Part shown: positions 11,501 through 18,775 of the stretch, piece by piece
Layout of the letters: each line of letters starts with the position of its first letter
Position numbering within the stretch: the stretch's first letter is position 1
Assembly: GCA_044449065.1 (NCBI GenBank)
Contig: JBIOHP010000039.1
Location: 1-27,683 of the forward strand
DNA from: JBIOHP01 sp044449065
GTDB taxonomy: Bacteria; Bacteroidota; Ignavibacteria; UBA10030; SZUA-254
Length of the DNA stretch: 27,683 nt
Direction of reading: 5' to 3'
The notes under the pieces: generated by a model
Database searches by the model: none
What the model was told of the DNA's origin: nothing
Seen by the model: the letters and a program-made list of their open reading frames with translations, nothing else
Made by a program: the position numbers and the translations under genes

Positions 11501-12013
11501 GCCAAGGGTCGATGTGCCGCCATTGATTATTAAATTATTATATGTGGTTAGCTGAGCAGGGAGAGTGTTCGTTGCATTAAATTGAATCGTACCAGTCCCC
11601 GGCGTCCATGTTCCCAAATTTGACACTGTAATCGCGTTACATATCAGCGTTCCTCCACTTGTCATGTTAACACTTCCCGTCCTTACGGGACTGTTACCGA
11701 GATGCACTAATCTTGTGACCGTAAGTTGAGATCCGCTATTAAATGCCAACGTACCTGCCCCGCCGCCGCCGCTCGGACTGCCTATCTGCATACCGGCGCA
11801 TGCTGCGGTGTTGATATCCACGGTGACTGTAAAACCACCTGCAATAATAACTGAATCACCGGCAACGGGTACTGTTCCGCCCCATGTCGCTGTTGCGCTC
11901 CAATTACCTGTTGCAGCGCTCGTTCTCGTTGCAGCATAAAGATCGATCGTCGTTGCTCCAACAAGCAAGGCAATGACCATGGTTAATGATAAGACTTTTA
12001 TAAAAGCACTCAT
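5525..12013 (-). CDS. Giant secreted repeat protein with type IX sorting domain (complete copy)
   Basis: It encodes 2162 residues. An ATG nine codons further upstream is possible, but the one at 12011-12013 has GAGGGGA at 12019-12025 and begins a signal peptide (MSAFIKVLSLTMVIALLVGA..., cleavage near residue 27). Domains: a TGNWSATATWGG...GDSVII N-segment; units of about 210 residues starting near 323, 533 and 743, plus a diverged one near 953; four InlB-type repeats at about 1323-1634; a second SIVPTGLWSSPSTW...DSVIIAPG segment near 1640-1700, again like the mature N-terminus; a fibronectin-like module (about 1965-2065, ITLSEFTG...DWTTVTEQNTYGF...YYYRLRTVDLNGD); and the sorting domain at 2080-2162 (LSQNYPNPFNPTTTIRYSV...SGVYFYRIVAG). 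This is the usual build of very large type IX secreted surface proteins. The Thr/Gly/Asn repeats probably form a beta-helix-like rod (inference). No enzyme motif was seen. It is a tandem paralogue of the gene on its left. Confidence 0.9.
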   Translation of the reverse strand: MSAFIKVLSLTMVIALLVGATTIDLYAATRTSAATGNWSATATWGGTVPVAGDSVIIAGGFTVTVDINTAACAGMQIGSPSGGGGAGTLAFNSGSQLTVTRLVHLGNSPVRTGSVNMTSGGTLICNAITVSNLGTWTPGTGTIQFNATNTLPAQLTTYNNLIINGGTSTLGVATSLTGNLTISSGTTLAVSASNFAFNVGGNWLNNGGTFTAGTGTVTFNGTSQDTIGGSSSTAFNTLAISNSVGVRLSVLIVESANLSVTAGNFDLQTFTANRATPGGGTLTVAAGATLTIGGASNMPTNFTTHTFNATSTINYNGAAQTISSENYAGNLTLSGSGVKTLQAGTTTIGGSLSLSGTAAATTVANLAITGTLTVGTGTTLTIAGFTLGVTGATSVTGTLAFSSATGTKTFTGDVVINSGGAWTETTAPAFSFAGNFQNNGTFTSNTGVHTFTGAAKTFSGTNAISIPSVTITGTYTNNGTFTVGTALAGAGGLTQGAAATDTLNLGGTSTITTLTATGAGNTVNYNGAGQTVHGNNYYNLTLSGSGTNVLQAATTTISGNLTLSGTAVATTVANLAITGNLTVGTGTTFTVAGFNLTVTGTTSVTGTLTHSSATGTKTYTGNVIINSGGIWNDNAAAVAISFAGNLQNDGTMNAGIGVHTFTGAAKTFSGANAISIPSVTISGTYTNNGTLTVTTALAGAGGLTQGASASSILNLGGTSAITTLTATGVGNTVNYTGAAQTIKVTAYYNLTLSGSGAVTFGAITTIGGNLTLSGTVTATTAANLAVAGNLSIASGNSLTIAGFTLGVTGSTSVSGTLAFNSATGTKTFTGDVVVNSGGVWTETAAPAFSFAGNLQNDGTFTSNTGVHTFTGASKAFNGANAISIANVTITNPGAYTNNITLTVGTALSGTGSLTQGAAASSILNIGGTSGITTLTANGVGNTVNYNGAAQIVNATSYHHLTLSASGTKTMTGVSTINGNLTISGTASVTAATGMTVGGDVSVGSGTTFNTGSLSHLFGGSFSNSGTFTSTGSTITFTSTASGKTISGTLTGVDKFNNIVFNGIGGGWTFSSNADIGGTFTITNGTVTAPSGTLNVAGDFSNSGTFTHNSGTVSLNGSGLQHLGGSIPTTFNNLTMTNSSGAALTSNETISGTLTFTNGVIATGANILTAGTVTGAATGKYVNGNLQKNFPAGGPTTNTFEIGDASKIAAVSITINNVTTPGSLTANTTGSEHPSLSGSSLNSAKDVNRYWTVTNNGIAFDNYSATLNWDPTDVDGGANTANFVVAKYDNPIWTLPTSSGQTPTSISATGLTSFSDFAAGELQTYTITSSAGPNGSISPTPSVDVVKHVDQAFTITPSANYHIDSIFVDGGYVGNTSPYTFTNVTATHTINAKFAIDQFTITSSSGSNGSISPTPSLSVSYGDSAVFTFTPSTGYHVDSVYVDGVPQGTKGIRLPQSIIKHVKSYSGTTYTFYNVTTSHTIYVTFAINTFTITSSAGANGNISPTPSVDVNYGADQAFTMTPDARYHIDSIFVDGGYIGNTSPDTIKDVTTSHTIYVTFAVNVFTITSSAGPHGTISPLGPVTVIVDSNQTFTITPNYGYMTDSILVDEVSQPVAPTYTFTTVTANHTIRAAFISGPNQVSIVPTGLWSSPSTWSKNLVPSSSDSVIIAPGTIVTLDIDGICGAINVQGKLNYGNNAGRILIVSTIGSLSGSMIISDSVVFAAQASQRIFVGGDFSCTGALVNNSTGSTGSFIIFNGSGTQYLSSGAQIRGIQVNNSGADLNVTSPLTLQAGLTLTNGKVVLGNNNLTLLSTAIIGGGSASSYVVTNGAGKLVRYVTTATVAFPVGTVTGFNNVTLATQTSADTFGVRILSSVNPPSSKDSAAIQRTIDLSRSTADSVGLITMTFQWNGSEEGTAFLRNSAASWRNNGTAWVEEGTYLTPPVGSNPYVGTISNILNTGRYTLGNPGVLPITLSEFTGMTVASHTIKIDWTTVTEQNTYGFFIQRHDERSKAYTDVSDLIAGAGTSVNQLHHYSWTDAKATGGVYYYRLRTVDLNGDVEYSSEIKVNVVLGVNGQEPLVFKLSQNYPNPFNPTTTIRYSVPTSGFVSLKIYNIIGQEVATLVNNFQEANRYSVVWNAGDYSSGVYFYRIVAGANTQVMRMILVK

Positions 12014-12396
12014 TGAAATCCCCTCAAAATAATGGAACATATATTATGAATTATTATCTATTTTAATATGCCGAATGATTATTTATTGAATGTATAACTT
12101 TAAGTATAAACCCATAAAGTATATGAATTTTTGAGTTCAGTGTCAATATATCGTAATTGTGTAATTAGATATTTTTAATCATTATCACCACGATAAAATA
12201 TTGTAAGTTATTTAGTACTATGAGGTTACGACGATAAGAGGACATTCGAGAGAATTTCTCGAATTAAAATTATTTAATTATCGTTTCAAATGCTATTAAT
12301 CTGTAGGATACAATGAGGGGAAAAACGAAGAAATCCTCTTTATCGCAATACAAAAATTAATAAGGGAATGCTTTTAAGGAGATAATTGGGAAGGCG
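12014..12396. other. AT-rich spacer between giant-protein gene and tRNA-Lys
   Basis: This 383-nt spacer holds the leader and promoter of the giant-protein gene (12014-12146) and a short palindrome: ATTCGAGA at 12244-12251 pairs with TCTCGAAT at 12257-12264 over a 5-nt loop, about 100 bp upstream of the -35 box. The palindrome could be an operator or part of tRNA transcript termination; neither is supported by more than symmetry. No gene was recognised. Confidence 0.5.
12019..12146 (-). promoter_or_regulatory. Promoter and ribosome site of the right giant-protein gene
   Basis: On the minus strand TTGACA is at 12141-12146 and TATACT at 12118-12123, with a 17-bp spacer (12124-12140). The -35 box matches the sigma70-type consensus fully and the -10 box at five of six positions. 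The predicted leader is about 97 nt, ending in GAGGGGA (12019-12025). The element is conserved with the promoter of the left paralogue while the surrounding spacer has drifted. Confidence 0.75.
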
Positions 12397-12469
<73 letters not shown>

Positions 12470-12500
12470 AAAATTACAACAGGCCCGTTAAAAAATTAAA

Positions 12501-12842
12501 TTATTTACCTTTTTGTTGAGGCTGAGCTGCCGGAGTGCTTCGAGGAACACTCGGTGCGGGAATCGATGTTGGAGTTCCTCGTTGTATAATACTCTCCGTT
12601 TTACCCGATGAACCGCCTAAGAAGAAAATATTAATGAATAAACACATGAATAAAAACGCTATAGCTAAGCCGCTCGTTGCCTTAGTGAGCAAATCTGAGG
12701 TTCTTCTGACGCCAAATACCGTACCCATAGCGCTGCCCCCTAGTGATCCCGATAAACCGGTTCCTTTACTAGATTGTATTAAAATAATACCTATTAAAAG
12801 AGTTGAAACGATTAGCTCTATTAAAACTAAAAATGTGTACAT
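12501..12842 (-). CDS. secG: SecG, preprotein translocase subunit
   Basis: The 113-residue product fits SecG, the small inner-membrane subunit that assists SecYE and SecA in protein export. It starts with MYTFLVLIELIVSTLLIGIIL (first membrane helix) followed by the family hallmark IQSSKGTGLSGSLGG. A FGVRRTSDLLTKATSG loop leads to the second helix (LAIAFLFMCLFINIFFL). The tail is low-complexity, rich in Ser, Pro and Gln, as in many SecG proteins. AGGAAG lies just upstream of the ATG. It follows the 270-residue unknown gene after 90 nt, has its own likely promoter, and is followed by tRNA-Lys. The Sec system it belongs to is what the signal peptides in this window would use. Confidence 0.93.
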   Translation of the reverse strand: MYTFLVLIELIVSTLLIGIILIQSSKGTGLSGSLGGSAMGTVFGVRRTSDLLTKATSGLAIAFLFMCLFINIFFLGGSSGKTESIIQRGTPTSIPAPSVPRSTPAAQPQQKGK

Positions 12843-12875
12843 AATCTTCCTAAATTAATCAAATTTTGAACTTTT

Positions 12876-12904
12876 AATATAACAATTTGTTTGATAAACA
12901 TCAA
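12876..12904 (-). promoter_or_regulatory. Likely secG promoter
   Basis: On the minus strand TTGATG (12899-12904) and TATATT (12876-12881) are separated by 17 bp and lie 34 nt before the secG ATG. This suggests that secG and tRNA-Lys can be transcribed apart from the upstream operon. Confidence 0.55.
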
Positions 12905-12932
12905 GAAAATGTTCATTGTATCTCCGGGAAGT

Positions 12933-13745
12933 CTATAGTTGTTGTGAATCCCTCATACCCTCTCCCGAATCTGTTTCCATCTTATCGTATCTCAGTATGG
13001 TAAATTCTTCAACTTTTTTATTAAGATCATATCCCTGAATGTCATCTCCATTGAGATCGAAATCATTCTCAAAACCAAGCCAGTGCCAATCATTGACAAT
13101 AGAACGGCGTTCATTGATGTCCAATTCGTTAAAATCTGAAATTGTTGTTTTAAAAGTTGGATATTTATCGTATTTCGCAGAATCGACCACAGAAAAAACA
13201 TGCTTGTTCGCAATCATAGTTTCGTAAAATGATGTTTTCGACGTGTCTACTAACTGGAGAAGGACACGACCCGATCGTAAGAGCACGAATTTTGGCTTAA
13301 TAAATTCTCCTTCGTCGATAACCGTAATGGCGGCATTTTTCAAAATACGGGATGCGTGAAGAAGAAATTCGCATACGAGGTAAGCATTCCATTCATTCGC
13401 TGCAACGCGGGTAAAACCGCTTGCGAGACACCCATCGAAATATCCTCCCTTCTTTGCAATAATAAGATTTTCATATTCCAGTGTTTTGATGATCTCATCC
13501 TCGCTATGTTTTGCTTCCCGTAGTTCTTTTCGACGGGTGATAATATGATTCCACAGTTCGTCTTCATTCACAAATGGATGATCAAAATTTGGAAACACAG
13601 CATACATTTTGAAGGCAAGTTTCCCAGCCGTCCACATAAATTCAGAATTATACCAATGTTCCAGTTTGATAATTTCTTCCCATTCATCGGCGGCAATCGC
13701 ATTTCTTCCGTCCTGATTGATTTTATAATAGAGCTTACGAGCCAT
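12933..13745 (-). CDS. Unrecognised 270-residue protein at the end of the rib/dxs operon
   Basis: I do not recognise a family. The protein is soluble-looking, with no signal peptide or membrane helix, and rich in aromatic and acidic residues (for example KLEHWYNSEFMWTAGKLAFK and NDWHWLGFENDFDLNGDD). The middle (about residues 55-100) is charged and probably helical. Two hydrophobic stretches with beta character (KFVLLRSGRVLLQLVD and EEFTILRYDKM) suggest a small mixed alpha/beta fold. It starts 8 nt after the ribE stop, so it is translated from the same message as the riboflavin and DXP genes. Function unknown; operon position is not enough to assign one. Confidence 0.8.
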   Translation of the reverse strand: MARKLYYKINQDGRNAIAADEWEEIIKLEHWYNSEFMWTAGKLAFKMYAVFPNFDHPFVNEDELWNHIITRRKELREAKHSEDEIIKTLEYENLIIAKKGGYFDGCLASGFTRVAANEWNAYLVCEFLLHASRILKNAAITVIDEGEFIKPKFVLLRSGRVLLQLVDTSKTSFYETMIANKHVFSVVDSAKYDKYPTFKTTISDFNELDINERRSIVNDWHWLGFENDFDLNGDDIQGYDLNKKVEEFTILRYDKMETDSGEGMRDSQQL

Positions 13746-13753
13746 AGTTCCCC

Positions 13754-14404
13754 TTAATACCCAAGTTCGCGTAATTGTGTTTCATTCATAAACGGTTTTT
13801 TATCGGTAGTTGTTCCATCGCTTTGTATCATTCGTTCAATATATTTTCCAATAATATCAAGTTCCACATTCACGACTGTACCGGTTCGATAATGTTGAAA
13901 AATAGTGTTTTCCATTGTGTAGGGGATAATTGAAACTCCAATTTTATTTTCATCAAGTTTCGCAACCGTTAAACTTACACCATCAATACCAATTGACCCA
14001 ACGTGAACCAGGTATTTGTGGAAATTATCCGGGATACGAATAAAAACAAGCCAACTCCCATCCCGTTTTTCAATGCCGAGAATTTTACCGGTAGTATCCA
14101 CATGTCCCAGAACCAGATGCCCTCCAAGCCGTTCATTTAATCTCATCGGAAGTTCCAGGTTCACTCGATCTCCGATTATCAGATTTCCTATAGCGGTTTT
14201 TTTGATCGTCTCTTCCACTGATTCTACCTCGAATGACGTTGACTCATGCCAGACAACGGTGTGACAGGCGCCATTAATATTGACGCTATCGTGCACTTTC
14301 AATTCACCCGCCGATTTGGGGGCACGGATCCGCAATCTTACTCCTGTTCCGGCAGGATCCCTTCGCTCCACGGTTCCTATTTCTTCTATAATACCCGTAA
14401 ACAT
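13754..14404 (-). CDS. ribE: Riboflavin synthase, alpha chain
   Basis: The enzyme dismutates two molecules of 6,7-dimethyl-8-ribityllumazine to riboflavin and the pyrimidinedione substrate, the last step of riboflavin synthesis in the cytosol. The 216-residue length is normal. The invariant start MFTGIIEEIG is present. The two tandem lumazine-binding barrels are visible as SVNINGACHTVV (about residues 40-51) and SIGIDGVSLTVA (about 137-148), with LGGHLVLGHVD between them and VNVELDIIGKYIER near the C-terminus. The first barrel reads NGACHTV where NGVCLTV is more usual, a mild departure. It begins 3 nt after ribD, so the two are tightly coupled. No ribA/B or ribH is in the window. Confidence 0.95.
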   Translation of the reverse strand: MFTGIIEEIGTVERRDPAGTGVRLRIRAPKSAGELKVHDSVNINGACHTVVWHESTSFEVESVEETIKKTAIGNLIIGDRVNLELPMRLNERLGGHLVLGHVDTTGKILGIEKRDGSWLVFIRIPDNFHKYLVHVGSIGIDGVSLTVAKLDENKIGVSIIPYTMENTIFQHYRTGTVVNVELDIIGKYIERMIQSDGTTTDKKPFMNETQLRELGY

Positions 14405-14407
14405 AGT

Positions 14408-15523
14408 TTAACCTTTAAAATATCCTTCCAGGAGAATATCATTTTCTAAATTGGCAGCGCTGAGATTATGGAGATTTACTTCATTCCCGAGCAGACGTTC
14501 CGGGGTCATGAGCACGGATGCGAGACCTGATCCGAGCAATTTTGGCGCAATAAATAGCATCAGATGGTCGGCGGCTTTCTCCTGAATGAACCTTCCAAGT
14601 GTCGATGCGCCTCCTTCCACAAGCACGGATGCGATTAAATTCTTACCCAATAAAAGTAGAATATCCTTGATTGCAAACTTTCCATCCGATCCCGGATTTA
14701 GAAAAAATATTTTTACACCTCTTGCCGAGAGTATTTTGATTATTCTTTCTTTCTTCGTTACATATTTTGAATCAGCGAATAGAAAAACTGAACCGGGAGT
14801 AACATCGGAAAATACATTTGCATCAATCGGAATATCTAATGCGGGATTAATAATTACTCGTTTGGGATTCCGTCCTTTTACATTTCGAACTGTAAGAAAA
14901 GGATTATCTTTCCGCACGGTTTCCGCGCCAACCAGAACCGCGTCATATTCCGCTCTCAATCTATGGGTTAATGATCGAGATGTTGCATCTGAGATCCACT
15001 GAGAATTACCTTTGCAATCAGCAATTTTTCCGTCAAGAGTCTGCGCAATTTTCAACGTAACATATGGAAGATGCGTGGTAATGAATTTAGTAAATGCCCG
15101 ATTCAATTTTCTGCATTCATCCTCTAAAACACCGAGTTCAACTTTGATTCCTTCTTTTCTTAAAATCCGAATACCTTTTCCTGAAACTGCCGGATTAGGA
15201 TCTGTCATTCCAATCACGACTCGTTTAATTTTTGATGAGATTATCAGATCGGTACAGGGCGGGGTTTTTCCCGTAAAATTACACGGTTCAAGATTTATGA
15301 AGAGAGTAGCATCATTCACTTTCTCTTTAGTGTTCCGAATTGCGTTTACTTCGGCATGCGGTTCGCCATATCTCGCATGAAATCCTCTTCCTATTATCTT
15401 CCCATCTTTCACAATGATCGCGCCCACCATAGGATTAGGACTGACGTACCCGGCGCCTTTTTTTGCCAGGATAAGACATTCCCTCATATACTCTTCTTCA
15501 CGCTCTTGTAAGGATTTGGACAT
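14408..15523 (-). CDS. ribD: Bifunctional riboflavin deaminase/reductase RibD
   Basis: It carries out the second and third steps of riboflavin synthesis: deamination of the pyrimidine ring, then NADPH-dependent reduction of the ribosyl side chain. The 371 residues are full length. The N-terminal deaminase shows the zinc site H56-A-E58 (GEPHAEVNAI) with P80-C81 and PP-C90 (LEPCNFTGKTPPC); E58 is the expected proton shuttle. The C-terminal reductase (from about residue 155) shows PYVTLKIAQTLDGKIA, SQWISDATSR, DAVLVGAETVRKDNP and the VEGGASTLGRFIQE motif of the family. It follows the Gfo/Idh/MocA gene by 29 nt. I saw no FMN riboswitch in that short gap, so control probably comes from the operon promoter. 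Confidence 0.96.
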   Translation of the reverse strand: MSKSLQEREEEYMRECLILAKKGAGYVSPNPMVGAIIVKDGKIIGRGFHARYGEPHAEVNAIRNTKEKVNDATLFINLEPCNFTGKTPPCTDLIISSKIKRVVIGMTDPNPAVSGKGIRILRKEGIKVELGVLEDECRKLNRAFTKFITTHLPYVTLKIAQTLDGKIADCKGNSQWISDATSRSLTHRLRAEYDAVLVGAETVRKDNPFLTVRNVKGRNPKRVIINPALDIPIDANVFSDVTPGSVFLFADSKYVTKKERIIKILSARGVKIFFLNPGSDGKFAIKDILLLLGKNLIASVLVEGGASTLGRFIQEKAADHLMLFIAPKLLGSGLASVLMTPERLLGNEVNLHNLSAANLENDILLEGYFKG

Positions 15524-15552
15524 CGTAACTTCTTAGGAAAGTAAAAAACGGA

Positions 15553-16551
15553 TTAAATTGTTACCTCTTTTCCTTTTTTTGCCGCATGATAAATTGCTTC
15601 CACTACTTTCATACGTTTCGCAGCTTCATCCCCCGTGGATATGATCGGATGAAGTCCCCGTACTGCGCCGATGAAATGCCGCAATTCATTTTCATAACTT
15701 TTCTTATGCAGATTCTGCGAGGATTCTACCTTCGCCGGCGTAACATTAACCAGGTTCCCATGGAGTTGTTTATGAACTCTCAAGGGATTAATCATCGCGC
15801 TCCCCTCTGTGCCATAAAAATTACAGTAGAAAAAATCTTCTTCCGATTTAAATGACCAGCTTGTTTCAACAAAAAGCGTCGTACCGCCTTTTAATTCAAT
15901 TAATATAATCGCGGAATCTTCAACGCTCTTCGTCGTATGCTGAAAAGTTTTGGTGGTTACTCTCGCGACGCTAGGAAAATCAAGCATCCATAATGCGAGA
16001 TCAATGATCACGATTCCCAGATCAAGGATAACTCCGCCGCCGGAAAGATCCTTTTTCGTGAGCCATGTATTATTCGAAGTGACATTTTTGAACCAACCCG
16101 ATTTGCAGTAAAATACCTTGCCCAATTCTCCTTTATCGATAAAACTTTTCAAGATCATCGAATCGGGACGGAAGCGGTTATTCATTCCAACCATCAATTT
16201 TCGCTTATTCACTCTTGCACATTCTGCCATTTCTTCCGCCTCGGAATGAAGACGGGCAATCGGTTTCTCAACGAAAACGTCTTTCCCCGCTTCCAGAGCT
16301 GCTTTGGTGATAGCGCAGTGTGCGTCGGTGCTGGTACAGACAAAAATTACATCGGTATCTGATTTCAACAACTGATCGTAATCGTTATAATACTTCTTGA
16401 TATTAAAGCGTTCGGCGATAAACCTCGCACGTTCTTTATTCTTATCGCATACCCCGACAATTTCTACATCTTCAATCTTCAAAAGTTGTGGAATGTGAAA
16501 TACCTGGGAAACCCACCCAAGTCCGACAATACCAATTTTAATTTTTTCCAT
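15553..16551 (-). CDS. Gfo/Idh/MocA-family oxidoreductase with an altered active-site motif
   Basis: A Rossmann fold is clear at the N-terminus (KIGIVGLGWVSQVFH; GxGxxS at residues 9-14), with the family's EKP at 95-97 (VFVEKPIA), where the Lys is normally catalytic. The C-terminal sheet domain begins near residue 125. The family's DxGxHxxD motif reads D177-L-G-I-V181-I-I-D184, so the usual His is Val (codon GTG). The protein may act on a sugar with other residues, or have lost dehydrogenase activity. Family members oxidise or reduce sugars, inositols or related compounds using NAD(P); the substrate cannot be told here. The gene lies 18 nt after dxs and 29 nt before ribD in the same operon, with no other carbohydrate gene near, so context does not reveal its role. 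Confidence 0.87.
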   Translation of the reverse strand: MEKIKIGIVGLGWVSQVFHIPQLLKIEDVEIVGVCDKNKERARFIAERFNIKKYYNDYDQLLKSDTDVIFVCTSTDAHCAITKAALEAGKDVFVEKPIARLHSEAEEMAECARVNKRKLMVGMNNRFRPDSMILKSFIDKGELGKVFYCKSGWFKNVTSNNTWLTKKDLSGGGVILDLGIVIIDLALWMLDFPSVARVTTKTFQHTTKSVEDSAIILIELKGGTTLFVETSWSFKSEEDFFYCNFYGTEGSAMINPLRVHKQLHGNLVNVTPAKVESSQNLHKKSYENELRHFIGAVRGLHPIISTGDEAAKRMKVVEAIYHAAKKGKEVTI

Positions 16552-16569
16552 ACACGAAGCTATCCGTTG

Positions 16570-18498
16570 TTAAGCAGTGATTGATGCAAACTGTGATTTA
16601 GGCGTCGCCTTAATAAAATTTCTGACAACATTGGCAATTCCGGTCGGGTCAAGACTCAGCAGGGCATATAATTCAGCAGGTGTGCCCTGTTGAATAAAAT
16701 GACCGGGTACTCCATGAAGTTTCACCTGAACTTTATCCAACATATTTGACGCAGCGATACATTCTAATACCGCGCTCCCAAATCCACCATCGACAACATG
16801 ATCTTCGACCGTTATAATATGACGAAATCTGGTACAGCACTGCCTGATCAAATCCGCATCGATCGGTTTGACAAATCTCATGTTCACGACTTCAGCATCA
16901 ACGCCTTCAGTTTCAAGAATATCCGCAGCTTTTATTGATGGATAGACCATATTTCCTATCGCGAGAATTGCAACCGATTGACCCTTGCGAACGACCTCGC
17001 CTTTCCCAATCTCTAATTTATCAAAGCCCTCTTTGAGAGGAACACCTACGCCATTTCCCCTCGGATATCGTAAAGCAATAGGTCCTTTGTCATATTCTAC
17101 CGCCGTAAAGAGCATATCACGTAATTCTGATTCATCCTTAGGCGCCATGACCACCATTTCCTGAATACAGCGCAAGTATGCGAGATCAAGAACACCATGG
17201 TGGGTGGGGCCATCCGCGCCAACAAGTCCGCCCCGATCTATGCAATAAACCACATGAAGATGCTGAATTGCCGTATCGTGGATGATTTGATCAAACGCTC
17301 TTTGTAAAAATGTAGAATAAATCGCAACAATGGGAATATAACCCTGCGTTGCAAGCCCGGCTGAAAATGTCACCGCATGTTGTTCAGCAATTCCGACATC
17401 AAAGAATCGATCGGGAATTGTTTGTTGCAACTGGTCAAGCCCTGTTCCATCGGGCATAGCTGCACAAACGCCAACAATTTTTTTATTACGTTGAGCAAGC
17501 TCAACAATTGCTTTTCCTGCAATCTTTGTATACGCAGGAGGTCCATCGTTTTTTTTAGGAGATAAACCTGTCACCTTATCAAATGGAGTCACACCATGCA
17601 GCGCCTGCACATCTTTTTCAGCCGGTTCATACCCCTTCCCTTTTTTCGTGTTCACATGGACTAAAATAGGACCCTGAAAGTCTTTCACATCGTTGAAGAT
17701 TTTAACAAGCTGTGGTATATTGTGACCGTTTACAGGTCCAAAGTACCGAAATCCAAGCGCTTCGAATAATATACCGGGTGTTATAACGACCTTGATCCCT
17801 TCCTGTACCCTGGCTGTAATTCTCCGAATTCTGTCTCCGACTGTTTCAAATTTTCCGGTGAGATCCCAAACGTTTGCTTTAAACTTGTTATATGACGGGT
17901 TGGCAATTAATTCAGTAAAATAATTCGAAAATGCCCATACGTTTGGTGAAATGGACATATTATTGTCATTAAGAATAACGATGAGGTTTTTTTTCAATAG
18001 TCCTGCATTATTCATGGCTTCATAACTCAGTCCGCCGGTCATAGCTCCATCGCCGACAATGGCAATGATTCTGAATTTCTCCCCACCCAGATCGCGCGCG
18101 ACAGCAATTCCCAAAGCGGCCGATATTGCCGTACTGGCATGTCCGGCGCCAAATGTATCATATTCACTTTCCTCGCGCTTGAGAAATCCGCTAATCCCTC
18201 CAAACTGCCTGATAGTATGAAACGAATCCCTTCGTCCTGTCAGGACTTTATGAGGGTATGCTTGATGTCCCACATCCCAGACTAATTTATCAATAGGGGT
18301 ATTAAAAACATAATGAAGCGCAACTGCTAATTCCACCGTACCGAGTCCCGATCCCAGATGACCGCCTATTTTCGATATTGTGTCGATAATAAATTCACGT
18401 ACTTCGCCCGCGACGGATTTCAACTCCACGATCGAAAGTTTACGCAAGTCCGCGGGTGAATCTATTCTTGAAAGGTATGGATAGGTAGATTCAGTCAT
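16570..18498 (-). CDS. dxs: 1-deoxy-D-xylulose-5-phosphate synthase
   Basis: DXS condenses pyruvate with glyceraldehyde 3-phosphate using thiamine diphosphate, the first step of the MEP isoprenoid pathway, and also feeds thiamine and pyridoxal synthesis. The 642 residues are full length. Diagnostic motifs are present in order: WDVGHQAYPHKVLTGRR, the cofactor site VGDGAMTGGLSYEAMNNAG...NDNNMSISPNV, GPVNGHN, the central VGIAEQHAVTFSAGLA with the catalytic Glu, and DRGGLVGADGPTHHGVLD for phosphate binding. It begins 12 nt after xseB. The order xseB-dxs, usually with a prenyl synthase between, is a known arrangement in many bacteria; here the prenyl synthase (ispA) is absent from between them. 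Confidence 0.97.
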   Translation of the reverse strand: MTESTYPYLSRIDSPADLRKLSIVELKSVAGEVREFIIDTISKIGGHLGSGLGTVELAVALHYVFNTPIDKLVWDVGHQAYPHKVLTGRRDSFHTIRQFGGISGFLKREESEYDTFGAGHASTAISAALGIAVARDLGGEKFRIIAIVGDGAMTGGLSYEAMNNAGLLKKNLIVILNDNNMSISPNVWAFSNYFTELIANPSYNKFKANVWDLTGKFETVGDRIRRITARVQEGIKVVITPGILFEALGFRYFGPVNGHNIPQLVKIFNDVKDFQGPILVHVNTKKGKGYEPAEKDVQALHGVTPFDKVTGLSPKKNDGPPAYTKIAGKAIVELAQRNKKIVGVCAAMPDGTGLDQLQQTIPDRFFDVGIAEQHAVTFSAGLATQGYIPIVAIYSTFLQRAFDQIIHDTAIQHLHVVYCIDRGGLVGADGPTHHGVLDLAYLRCIQEMVVMAPKDESELRDMLFTAVEYDKGPIALRYPRGNGVGVPLKEGFDKLEIGKGEVVRKGQSVAILAIGNMVYPSIKAADILETEGVDAEVVNMRFVKPIDADLIRQCCTRFRHIITVEDHVVDGGFGSAVLECIAASNMLDKVQVKLHGVPGHFIQQGTPAELYALLSLDPTGIANVVRNFIKATPKSQFASITA

Positions 18499-18510
18499 TC
18501 ATAACTTCGT

Positions 18511-18768
18511 TCATTCGTCAGCTTCATCTTCCTCCCTAATAGAAATCTCTCCTCCCACATCTTTCATTATAGTTTTTAAACGGATTTCAGCCTGCGTCAA
18601 TTTTGAGATACATTCTTTGGAGATTTTGACTCCTTCTTCATAAAGATTCAAAGCCTCTTCAAGAGGAACGCTTCCCCCCTCTAATTTCTCTACAATCTCT
18701 TCTAATCGTTTAAGTGATTCCTCAAATGATGCAATTTCAACTTTCTTAGTTTGTTTTGTCTGCGCCAT
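18511..18768 (-). CDS. xseB: Exodeoxyribonuclease VII small subunit
   Basis: The 85-residue helical protein matches XseB: FEESLKRLEEIVEKLEGGSVPLEEALNLYEEGVKISKECISKLTQAE is the conserved two-helix hairpin that coats the large subunit's coiled coil. The C-terminus is acidic (REEDEADE). It starts 7 nt after the xseA stop, as expected for subunits made together. With XseA it degrades single-stranded DNA from both ends in the cytosol. Confidence 0.96.
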   Translation of the reverse strand: MAQTKQTKKVEIASFEESLKRLEEIVEKLEGGSVPLEEALNLYEEGVKISKECISKLTQAEIRLKTIMKDVGGEISIREEDEADE

Positions 18769-18775
18769 ACTGATT

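Noticed and set aside
15524..15552. FMN riboswitch before ribD
   Set aside because: Only 29 nt separate ribD from the preceding gene, too short for the aptamer, and no conserved RFN-element sequence is present.
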